Shown: positions 23,876 through 31,975 of the stretch, piece after piece
Layout of the letters: each line of letters starts with the position of its first letter
Numbering within the stretch: the stretch's first letter is position 1
The notes under the pieces: model-generated
Databases searched by the model: none
Seen by the model: the letters and a program-made list of their open reading frames with translations, nothing else
What the model was told of the DNA's origin: nothing
Source: Flavobacterium difficile
GTDB taxonomy: Bacteria > Bacteroidota > Bacteroidia > Flavobacteriales > Flavobacteriaceae
NCBI RefSeq assembly: GCF_011392115.1
Contig: NZ_JAAJBT010000009.1
Span: forward strand, 1-64,000
Direction: 5' to 3'
Length of the DNA stretch: 64,000 nt
Translations under genes and position numbers: made by a program

Positions 23876-25640
23876 TGGTAGTACTCAATAATTGGGTTAA
23901 ACTTAGGGTATCTAATTGGGTGATTTCAAATAATTGTTTTACGGTTCCATGTTCAATAAATTCATCTGAAACCGCACGATTTATAATTTTGTTTTTGTAA
24001 TTGTTTTCTATGGCGAATAAGTTAATTACGCTTCCTAATCCACCATTTATCGTACCTTCTTCTACGGTAATAATCGTGGAATATTCGGCAAAAATAGTAT
24101 TTAATTTTTCTGTATCCAAAGGTTTAATCCAGCCTACATGATACTGAGAAAAATTTTCTGGTTTTCCTGTATTTGATATGGCTTTCATAACATTATTCCC
24201 TATTGTTCCAGTGGATAAAACAGCAATTTTGTTTCCTTTTTTTAAGGTTTGTATTTTACCGATTTCAATTTTTTCAAAAGGTTGTTGCCAATTCACAATT
24301 TCACCTTTTCCTCTCGGATATCGTATCGCAATAGGATGCTGTAACCCTAACGAAGAAGTATATAAAATATTGCGCAAATCTATTTCGTTCAACGGTGCAT
24401 AAATCATCATGTTTGGAATGCAATTCATGTATGCAATGTCAAATAATCCGTGATGTGTGGCGCCATCTTCTCCTACAAAACCAGCTCGGTCTAAACAAAA
24501 AATAACCGGTAAGTTTTGAATGGCAACATCGTGAATCACTTGATCATAAGCACGTTGTAAAAACGTCGAATAAATATTACAAAAAACAACAAGTCCTTGT
24601 GTGGCCATTCCTGCGGCTAAGGTAACAGCATGTTGTTCCGCAATTCCCACATCAAAAGCACGATCGGGAAAAGCTTCCATCATATATTTTAATGAACTTC
24701 CAGATGGCATCGCTGGTGTTATGCCAACAATTTTTTTGTTTTCTTTGGCCAATTCCACCAATGTGTGTCCGAAAACATCTTGAAATTTAGGTGCTAAATT
24801 TTCGTTCTCTGGTTTAAGAATCTTACCTGTTAATTTGTCGAATTTGCCAGGCGCATGAAATTGCAACTGATTTTCTTCTGCGTAGGATAAGCCTTTGCCT
24901 TTTGTAGTGATAATGTGCAAAAATTTCGGGCCTTTTATTTTTTGTAAACGTTGTAATTCTGAAAGTAATTTCGGTAAATCATGGCCGTCAATCGGACCCG
25001 AGTAATCAAAATTCAAGGATTTGATTATGTTGTTTTCTTTCGGATTTTTCCCTTCTTTTACAGCTGTTAAATAGTCTTTTAACGCACCCACACTTGGGTC
25101 AATTCCCATCGCATTGTCGTTTAAAATCACAAGTAAATTAGCATCGGTAACGCCAGCGTGATTTAAACCTTCAAAAGCCATCCCACTCGCAATAGACGCG
25201 TCGCCAATAATAGCAATGTGTTGTTTTTCTGTATCGCCATTAATATTGGAAGCAATCGCCATTCCTAAAGCGGCAGAAATAGATGTAGAAGAATGTCCTA
25301 CACCAAAAGTATCATACGCACTTTCTGAACGTTTAGGAAATCCCGAAATGCCATCGATTTCTCTGTATTTGTGAAAAATTTCTCGTCTTTCAGTTAAAAT
25401 TTTATGACCGTAAGCCTGATGTCCTACATCCCAAACTAATAAATCATTTGGAGTATCAAATACATAATGCAAAGCAACTGTAAGTTCTACCACACCTAAA
25501 CTAGCACCTAAATGGCCTTCTTTTTGAGAAACGATATCGATGATAAATTCTCTAAGTTCTTGTGCAACTTGAGGTAACTGATTTTCAGAAAGTTTTCTTA
25601 AATCGGTTGGAGTGGTAATATGTGAAAGTAAATTTTCCAT
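23865..25640 (-). CDS. dxs: 1-deoxy-D-xylulose-5-phosphate synthase
   Basis: The 591-residue thiamine-diphosphate enzyme makes DXP from pyruvate and glyceraldehyde 3-phosphate. Signatures are the GHLGASLGVVELTVALHYVF start, the cofactor-binding IGDASIASGMAFEGLNHAG with downstream NDNAMGIDPSVG, and the transketolase block DVGIAEQHAVTLAAGMA with catalytic Glu. The protein is slightly shorter than the ~620 residues of E. coli Dxs but complete. The ATG at 25640 is supported by a -7 box just before it; the frame could be extended upstream to 25715 but that would cover the promoter. In this genome DXP is more likely used for vitamins B6 and B1 than for isoprenoids. Confidence 0.95.
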   Translation of the reverse strand: MENLLSHITTPTDLRKLSENQLPQVAQELREFIIDIVSQKEGHLGASLGVVELTVALHYVFDTPNDLLVWDVGHQAYGHKILTERREIFHKYREIDGISGFPKRSESAYDTFGVGHSSTSISAALGMAIASNINGDTEKQHIAIIGDASIASGMAFEGLNHAGVTDANLLVILNDNAMGIDPSVGALKDYLTAVKEGKNPKENNIIKSLNFDYSGPIDGHDLPKLLSELQRLQKIKGPKFLHIITTKGKGLSYAEENQLQFHAPGKFDKLTGKILKPENENLAPKFQDVFGHTLVELAKENKKIVGITPAMPSGSSLKYMMEAFPDRAFDVGIAEQHAVTLAAGMATQGLVVFCNIYSTFLQRAYDQVIHDVAIQNLPVIFCLDRAGFVGEDGATHHGLFDIAYMNCIPNMMIYAPLNEIDLRNILYTSSLGLQHPIAIRYPRGKGEIVNWQQPFEKIEIGKIQTLKKGNKIAVLSTGTIGNNVMKAISNTGKPENFSQYHVGWIKPLDTEKLNTIFAEYSTIITVEEGTINGGLGSVINLFAIENNYKNKIINRAVSDEFIEHGTVKQLFEITQLDTLSLTQLLSTTNDA

Positions 25641-25648
25641 TTGTGCAG

Positions 25649-25656
25649 CAAAAATA
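25649..25656 (-). promoter_or_regulatory. dxs promoter -7 element (TATTTTTG)
   Basis: On the minus strand TATTTTTG ends 8 bases before the ATG at 25640, implying a nearly leaderless mRNA and supporting that start over the upstream extension. Confidence 0.5.
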
Positions 25657-25710
25657 CAATAATGTTTGTAATTTTGATAACGAACAAGTAGCAGATGTAT
25701 ATTTAAATTA

Positions 25711-25829
25711 GCCACGAATTCACGAATTGATCTATTTACTGTGAAATTAGGATTGACAAAGTCGATAAATTATTCGAATTTTTTATTTTAAAATATTTCA
25801 ATCTAATTAGTAATTCGAGAATTCGTGGC
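25711..25829. repeat. Palindromic MITE-like intergenic element between dxs and tadA
   Basis: GCCACGAATTCACGAATT (25711-25728) and AATTCGAGAATTCGTGGC (25812-25829) are 18-base inverted ends with one mismatch, enclosing 83 AT-rich bases with no ORF. Each arm also repeats CACGAATT/ACGAATT internally. I recognise CACGAATTCACGAATT as a motif seen between genes in many flavobacterial genomes (memory, not a search). It is probably a non-autonomous or REP-like dispersed element; no target-site duplication is evident. Confidence 0.6.
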
Positions 25830-25851
25830 AAAATCAAAAACAAGATAAAAT

Positions 25852-26292
25852 TTGGAAAATATATTTACCGACGAATATTTCATGAAAAAAGCACTTCAGG
25901 AAGCAGAAATCGCCTTTGAGAAAGATGAAATTCCTGTTGGAGCTGTAATTGTTGTAAATAATACAGTGATTGCTCGAACCCATAATTTAACTGAGTTACT
26001 TCATGATGTAACCGCTCATGCTGAAATGCAAGCCATAACCAGCGCTGCTAATTTTTTAGGTGGAAAATATTTAAAAGGCTGTACGTTATATGTTACGTTA
26101 GAACCTTGTCAAATGTGTGCAGGAGCTTTGTATTGGAGTCAGATTTCTAAAATTGTATTTGGTGCTTCAGACGAAAAACGCGGATATAAAACCTTAGGTA
26201 CACAAATTCATCCTAAAACAGAAGTGATTTCTGGTGTTTTGGAAAAAGAGTGCTCAGCTTTAATGACCAGTTTTTTTCAAAAAAAGCGCTAA
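25852..26292 (+). CDS. tadA: tRNA-specific adenosine deaminase / nucleoside deaminase
   Basis: The 146-residue zinc enzyme converts adenosine to inosine at the wobble position of tRNA-Arg(ACG). The deaminase motifs are complete: H56-A-E58 in TAHAEMQAI and PCQMC (C86, C89), with proton-shuttle E58. The start appears to be TTG at 25852. An in-frame stop lies two codons upstream and no ATG precedes the conserved N-terminal FTDEYFMKKALQEAE; beginning at the internal ATG (25882) would trim conserved residues. A hairpin with the stop codon in its loop follows. A guanine-deaminase role is a less likely alternative. Confidence 0.92.
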   Translation: MENIFTDEYFMKKALQEAEIAFEKDEIPVGAVIVVNNTVIARTHNLTELLHDVTAHAEMQAITSAANFLGGKYLKGCTLYVTLEPCQMCAGALYWSQISKIVFGASDEKRGYKTLGTQIHPKTEVISGVLEKECSALMTSFFQKKR

Positions 26293-26308
26293 AAAACTGC
26301 TTTTTTTT
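26279..26308 (+). terminator. Terminator overlapping the tadA stop
   Basis: AAAAAAGC (26280-26287) and GCTTTTTT (26299-26306) pair around a loop that contains the tadA TAA; T-rich sequence follows. The remaining gap to 26446 holds no further feature I can support. Confidence 0.7.
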
Positions 26309-26445
26309 ACTTCATAATTGAACCAAAAAAGACACTTTTAATTTTATTTAACAGATGTGAATAAAATGTTAAAATTTGGCATGTGGTTTGATGCAGTTAT
26401 TTTGAAATTAACCATGTTATATTAACTTAATTCCTATCTCAATTT

Positions 26446-29400
26446 ATGAAAGCAAAACGTGTATTACAATTAATCGTATTATTGATTGTAGTGGTATCAT
26501 GTAGAAAAAAAGCGGAAGACTTTAATTCTAAATTTGAATTGTTTAAAAACTACATTCTGAATTTTAGTTCCGGAATGGTTTCTTCCAAAAGTGATATCCG
26601 ACTGGTTTTGGCTTTCGATAATAAAAATTGGAAAGCAAATGAAGAAATTGATGAAGATTTATTTTCTATAAGTCCAAGTGTTTCAGGTAAAGTAGTAGCG
26701 CTTTCTGCTAATACTCTAGCTTTTATCCCAAAAGAAAAATTAAAACAAGATACAGAATATCAAGTTACTTTTCATTTATCAAAACTTAAAGAAACTCCTG
26801 ATAAATTAGAAGATTTTAACTTTACGATTAAAACCATCAAACAAGATTTTGCTATAAATACTTTCGATTTACAATCGTACAGTAAAGAATACCAATATCT
26901 TAACGGAACTATTACGTCAAGTGACGATTTAGAATTTGATGTCTTAAATAAATTAGTAAAAGCGGAACAAAAAGGAAAAGAGTTAAAAGTCAAATTTCTG
27001 AAAAATGGCGCGATAAAAAATGAATACCGTTTTACTATTGATAGTATCCAACGTTTTGCTTCAGATTCAGAAATTGACATTCAATGGAATGGAAGTTCAG
27101 AAGATATTGAACAAAAAGGAAATCAAATTGTTGAAATTCCCGGACAAAATAATTTTAAAGTGGTGAATTCTTGGGTAGATCAGAAAGAAATGCAAAGTCT
27201 ATCCATCAATTTTTCTGACCCACTTTCCAGAGAACAAGATTTTAGTGGATTGGTTCAGGTGGAAACGGCTTCTAATTTACGATTTGCTACTGCCGGAAAT
27301 GTCCTCAAAGTATTTTTCGAACGTCCGCTAAAAGGCGAATTACTTACAGAAGTTTTTGAAGGAATTAAAAATGACATCGATAAAGTCTTAAAAGAAGGGT
27401 TTTCTAAAAAAATCACTTTTGAAGATGCCAAACCAAGTGTGCGATTTATAAAAAGCGGTACGATATTACCAAGTTCTAATAATTTGAAAATTAATTTCGA
27501 AGCGGTCAACTTAAGTGCCATAGATGTAAAAGTGTATCAAATTTATAAAAATAATGTGTTGCAATTTTTACAAGACAATGAATTAAATGGTGGAAGAAAT
27601 TTAAGAAATGTAGCACAACCTATTTCGAAAAGTAAAATTGTATTAAAATCAAACAGCTATACCAATTATAGTAAATGGAATGCCTATGCTATAGATTTAT
27701 CGAAAATTGTAAAAACAGAACCAGGTGCAATTTACAGAGTAGAATTGTCTTTTAAGAAAAAATATTCCTTACTAAAATGTAGTTCTAATTTAATTGACGA
27801 AGAAGAAGAAAGCGAAGAAGAGGAGGAAGAAATTCGCTCTGTTGATGAATATTATGACGACTACTATTATGAAAATTATAGTTGGATGGAAAGTGCCGAT
27901 CCGTGTACCGATTCTTACTATTACGATATTAAAATAGCCACGAATGTTATTGCGTCCGATTTAGGTGTGGTAGCTAAAAGAGGCGAAAATGGTGCTTATA
28001 CTTTTGCGGTGAATAATATTATTACCACCGAACCAGAAGGAAATGCGAAAATTGAATTGTTTACTTTTCAACAACAAAAATTAGGGGAAGCTTCAACAAA
28101 TAGTGATGGAATTGGAACAATCGATTTGAAAAAATACGCCTATTTCGCCATCATAACCAAAGGAAATCATACCACTTATGTAAAGTTAGATGAAGGGCAC
28201 TCGCTATCGGTAAGTAATTTTAGCGTAGGTGGAGAAGCTCTTCAAAAAGGATTAAAAGGTTTCATTTACACAGAAAGAGGCGTTTGGCGTCCAGGTGATA
28301 CTTTATTCGTTTCGTTCATGTTAAATGATAGGGAAAGTAAATTGGAAAAAACGCATCCAATCAAGCTAAGTGTAGCCGACCCGCAAGGAAAAACACGTTA
28401 CCAAGCAATTAAAAAGTATAATGACATGAATCATTATCAGTTTAAAGTCGCGACTCGTGCTTCTGATCCAACCGGAAATTGGGAAGCAAAAGTGTCTATT
28501 GGAGGCGTGCATTTTTACAAAAGTCTAAAAATTGAAACCATAAAACCAAACCGCTTAAAAATTAAAAACGGATTTTCAAATGCAACGTTATATGCCAATT
28601 ACAAAAATTCCGCAAATGTAAGTGTGGCTTGGTTACATGGTGCCGTGGGTAAAAATTTAAAACTTGATATGCAAGCGAAATACATACAAGATATTACCAC
28701 TTTTAAAGGTTTTGAAAAATTCGATTTTGACGACGAAGTGCGTACTTTTGGTACAGAAGAAGTAAACGTTTTCTCAGGAAAAGTGGACGAAAATGGTGCA
28801 GCAAATGTGGCAATCGAACCAAGAATAACCAATCAAGCGCCAGGTAAATTAAAAATGGTTTTACAAACGAAAGCTTACGAACCAGGTGGCGATTTTAGTA
28901 CGGATGTGGTTTCAGCAACGGTTTCACCTTATAGAACTTATGTAGGAATTAAAACACCAGAACTAAATAAATATGGCACCTTAGAAACGGATGTTGTAAA
29001 TAAATTTGAAATTGCTACAGTTGGTGAAAAAGGTCAGCCTAAAGCGGTGTCTAATTTAGAAGTTCATGTGTTTAAAGTAGAGTGGAAATGGTGGTGGAAT
29101 GCTTCGGATAATGATTTATCTAGTTACAATTCTTCTGAAGTTACCATGCCTTATAAACGTTATTTAGTGAGTACCAATAGCTCAGGAAAAGGAAGTGTAG
29201 CTTTTAGTGTGCCTGAGAACGATTGGGGTCGCTATTTGATTCGCGTTATCGATCATAATGACGGACATGCCACAAGTTTAACCACTATTATAGATTGGCC
29301 AGCTTGGTCTGGAAAAACTAAAAAAGGCGATGCGTCTGCAGCAAATATGTTAGTTTTTGCAACCGATAAAGATAAATATGAAGTGGGCGACGATATTGCG

Positions 29401-31935
29401 GTTTCTTTTCCATCTAGTGAAGGCGGAAGAGCATTAGTTTCTATCGAAAACGGAACGAAAGTAATTCAAACCAAATGGATCGAATCTAAAAAAGGAGAAA
29501 CAAAATTTTCCATTGAAGCGACTAAAGAAATGGCGCCAAATGTGTATATCCATATTACATTGTTAAAACCACACGCATCAACTGTTACTGATGCGCCCAT
29601 TCGTATGTATGGAATTATTCCAATAGAAGTCATTGATAAAAATACAGTATTGCAACCTGAAATCGTTTTACCGACGGTTTTAAAACCAGAACAAAAAACG
29701 ACGTTGAAAGTAAGTGAGAAAAACGGTAAAGAAATGACCTATACAATTGCTATTGTTGATGATGGGTTGTTAGATTTAACCAATTTTAAAACACCAAATG
29801 CTTGGGATAAATTTTATGCACGTCAAGCACTAGGTGTAAAAACTTGGGACGTTTATGACGATGTAATTGGAGCGTATGGTGGAAAAATCAATCAAATTTT
29901 CAGTATTGGTGGTGATCAGGATTTAGGTGGCGGAAAGGCCAAAAAAGCGAACCGATTTAAACCTGTAATTATTCATTTAGGTCCCTTTAAATTAGAAAAA
30001 GGACAAACGAAAACGCACACTATTAAATTGCCTAATTATATTGGTTCCGTGCGCGCTATGGTGGTGGCTGGAAATGCAAAAGAAAGTGCATACGGAAGTG
30101 CAGAACAAACGTGTTTGGTGAAAAAACCATTAATGACGCTAGCTTCTTTTCCAAGAAAAATTTCTGCAAAAGAGAGAATCACTGTTCCTGTAACTGTCTT
30201 TGCAACAGAAAAATATATTAAAAATGTTGCGGTACAAGTTGTGGCTTCTAACGGAATTTCAGTAGTTGGCAAAAAAGTGCAACAAATTACTTTTGCAAAT
30301 CCAGATGAAAAAGTAGTGTATTTTGATGTAGCTGTTGCCGATTTTTCAGGGATTGCTAAGTTGAGTTTTATATCGACTTCTGGAAAGGAAAAATCCGTTT
30401 ACACGGTTGAGGTAGATGTGGTGAATCCGAATCCAGTTTCACAAGATTTTGTAGAAGTGGTGCTTCCTGCAAACAGTTCAAAAACGTTAAATTGGACCAC
30501 ATTTGGTGTGTATGGTTCCAACAAATCCAGATTGGAAATTTCGTCATTTCCATCCGTTGATTTTAATGGGCGTTTGAATTATTTGATACAATATCCGCAT
30601 GGATGTGTAGAGCAAACTACTTCTTCGGTATTTCCACAATTGTATTTGTCGGATGTAGTTGATATCGATGCCAACCGTAAAGCACAAATTCAAAATAATA
30701 TTAATGCTGCGATTCATAAATTAGGTAATTTTCAAATCGCTTCTGGCGGCTTGTCGTATTGGCAAGGTAATGGAAATACAGACGATTGGGGAACTTCTTA
30801 TGCCGGACATTTTATGTTTGAAGCGGAGAAAAAAGGATATGTGTTACCTGTTGCATTCAAACAAAAATGGGTGAATTTCCAACAAACAGAAGCTAAAAGA
30901 TGGCGTTATGATGCTTCTCAGAAAAATGATTTTGCACAAGCGTATCGTTTGTATACTTTGGCTTTATCAGGAAATGTAGATATGGCTTCTATGAACCGAT
31001 TAAGAGAAACCGCTTCCATTTCTAATGAAACCAAATACCGTTTAGCGGCTACGTATGCTTTAGCAGGACAAAAAAATGCAGCGTTGAATTTAATCAAAGG
31101 ACTTTCCGCACAATTAAATGCAGATATGTACGGTTATTATTATGGATCAGAACAAAGAAACAAAGCCATGTTGTTAGAAACGTATGTGTTGTTAGACAAT
31201 AAAGCAGAAGCTTTCAAACAAGCTATTAAAGTAGCAAAAGATTTATCGTCAAGTAAATACATGAGCACACAATCTACAGCTTACTCATTATATGCGATTT
31301 CTAAATTCGCCATCAAAAATAAAGGAGCTGGAATCAACGCCACCTATTCGTATGCAGGAAAATCGAATGTAGTTACCAGTACTAAATCTTTTATCGATAG
31401 AAAACTAGAGGTGAAAACCGGGAAATATACAACGACTATCAAAAACAATAGTAAAGCACCAATATATGTGCGCGTTTTAAATAGCGGAATTTTACCTGTT
31501 GGAAAAGAAAAAGTCATGGAGAAAAATTTAAATGCGACGGTGAAATTCACCACAAAAGCAGGAGCGACACTCGATGTTTCTAAAATCAAACAGGGAACAG
31601 AAGTGGTGGCGGAAATTACCATTTCTAACAAAGGAACAGAAAAAATGGAGAATATCGCGTTGTCACAAATTGTGCCGTCTGGATTTGAAATCATGAATAC
31701 TCGTTATACCGATTTTGGTTCATTTGGTAAAAATGTAGCAGATTATATCGACATTCGAGACGACAGAACCCAGTTTTATTTCTCGTTACGCGTAGGCGAA
31801 TCCAGAACGTTTAGAGTTTTAATGAATACTAGTTATTTAGGGCAATACTATTTGCCAGGCATTCAATGTGAAGCTATGTATGATAATAATTACATAGTAA
31901 GAACAAAAGGACAATGGGTAACGATTATTAAATAA
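26446..31935 (+). CDS. Bacterial alpha-2-macroglobulin lipoprotein (YfhM-like)
   Basis: This 1829-residue lipoprotein (lipobox C19 in VVVSC) should sit in the periplasm. It has tandem macroglobulin-like beta domains, the EGHSLSVSNFSVGGEAL to YTERGVWRPGDTLFVSF segment typical of bacterial alpha-2-macroglobulins, and a thioester site HGCVEQ (C1387 to Q1390) in the alpha/alpha toroid domain. These proteins trap foreign proteases through the thioester. An acidic, Tyr/Asp-rich run lies near residues 448-485. The following gene is pbpC, the usual partner: the trap defends the envelope while PBP1C repairs the wall. The E. coli pair is YfhM/PbpC. Confidence 0.94.
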   Translation: MKAKRVLQLIVLLIVVVSCRKKAEDFNSKFELFKNYILNFSSGMVSSKSDIRLVLAFDNKNWKANEEIDEDLFSISPSVSGKVVALSANTLAFIPKEKLKQDTEYQVTFHLSKLKETPDKLEDFNFTIKTIKQDFAINTFDLQSYSKEYQYLNGTITSSDDLEFDVLNKLVKAEQKGKELKVKFLKNGAIKNEYRFTIDSIQRFASDSEIDIQWNGSSEDIEQKGNQIVEIPGQNNFKVVNSWVDQKEMQSLSINFSDPLSREQDFSGLVQVETASNLRFATAGNVLKVFFERPLKGELLTEVFEGIKNDIDKVLKEGFSKKITFEDAKPSVRFIKSGTILPSSNNLKINFEAVNLSAIDVKVYQIYKNNVLQFLQDNELNGGRNLRNVAQPISKSKIVLKSNSYTNYSKWNAYAIDLSKIVKTEPGAIYRVELSFKKKYSLLKCSSNLIDEEEESEEEEEEIRSVDEYYDDYYYENYSWMESADPCTDSYYYDIKIATNVIASDLGVVAKRGENGAYTFAVNNIITTEPEGNAKIELFTFQQQKLGEASTNSDGIGTIDLKKYAYFAIITKGNHTTYVKLDEGHSLSVSNFSVGGEALQKGLKGFIYTERGVWRPGDTLFVSFMLNDRESKLEKTHPIKLSVADPQGKTRYQAIKKYNDMNHYQFKVATRASDPTGNWEAKVSIGGVHFYKSLKIETIKPNRLKIKNGFSNATLYANYKNSANVSVAWLHGAVGKNLKLDMQAKYIQDITTFKGFEKFDFDDEVRTFGTEEVNVFSGKVDENGAANVAIEPRITNQAPGKLKMVLQTKAYEPGGDFSTDVVSATVSPYRTYVGIKTPELNKYGTLETDVVNKFEIATVGEKGQPKAVSNLEVHVFKVEWKWWWNASDNDLSSYNSSEVTMPYKRYLVSTNSSGKGSVAFSVPENDWGRYLIRVIDHNDGHATSLTTIIDWPAWSGKTKKGDASAANMLVFATDKDKYEVGDDIAVSFPSSEGGRALVSIENGTKVIQTKWIESKKGETKFSIEATKEMAPNVYIHITLLKPHASTVTDAPIRMYGIIPIEVIDKNTVLQPEIVLPTVLKPEQKTTLKVSEKNGKEMTYTIAIVDDGLLDLTNFKTPNAWDKFYARQALGVKTWDVYDDVIGAYGGKINQIFSIGGDQDLGGGKAKKANRFKPVIIHLGPFKLEKGQTKTHTIKLPNYIGSVRAMVVAGNAKESAYGSAEQTCLVKKPLMTLASFPRKISAKERITVPVTVFATEKYIKNVAVQVVASNGISVVGKKVQQITFANPDEKVVYFDVAVADFSGIAKLSFISTSGKEKSVYTVEVDVVNPNPVSQDFVEVVLPANSSKTLNWTTFGVYGSNKSRLEISSFPSVDFNGRLNYLIQYPHGCVEQTTSSVFPQLYLSDVVDIDANRKAQIQNNINAAIHKLGNFQIASGGLSYWQGNGNTDDWGTSYAGHFMFEAEKKGYVLPVAFKQKWVNFQQTEAKRWRYDASQKNDFAQAYRLYTLALSGNVDMASMNRLRETASISNETKYRLAATYALAGQKNAALNLIKGLSAQLNADMYGYYYGSEQRNKAMLLETYVLLDNKAEAFKQAIKVAKDLSSSKYMSTQSTAYSLYAISKFAIKNKGAGINATYSYAGKSNVVTSTKSFIDRKLEVKTGKYTTTIKNNSKAPIYVRVLNSGILPVGKEKVMEKNLNATVKFTTKAGATLDVSKIKQGTEVVAEITISNKGTEKMENIALSQIVPSGFEIMNTRYTDFGSFGKNVADYIDIRDDRTQFYFSLRVGESRTFRVLMNTSYLGQYYLPGIQCEAMYDNNYIVRTKGQWVTIIK

Positions 31936-31946
31936 ATTAAAAAGTA

Positions 31947-31975
31947 CTTCATTAGGGTTTATAATCCTAATGAAG
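31947..31975 (+). promoter_or_regulatory. Hairpin that includes the pbpC start codon
   Basis: CTTCATTAGG (31947-31956) pairs perfectly with CCTAATGAAG (31966-31975) around 9 bases, and the 3' arm contains the pbpC ATG at 31970-31972. It could mask translation initiation of pbpC. There is no T-run, so it is not a good terminator. If pbpC really starts at the downstream GTG at 31991, the effect would differ. Confidence 0.55.

Noticed and set aside
27790..27900. Acidic, Tyr/Asp/Glu-rich run in the alpha-2-macroglobulin that looks like a repeat expansion
   Set aside because: Similar acidic, tyrosine-rich linkers are expected at this place in Bacteroidota homologues, and the frame is continuous, so I do not treat it as an insertion or repeat array.
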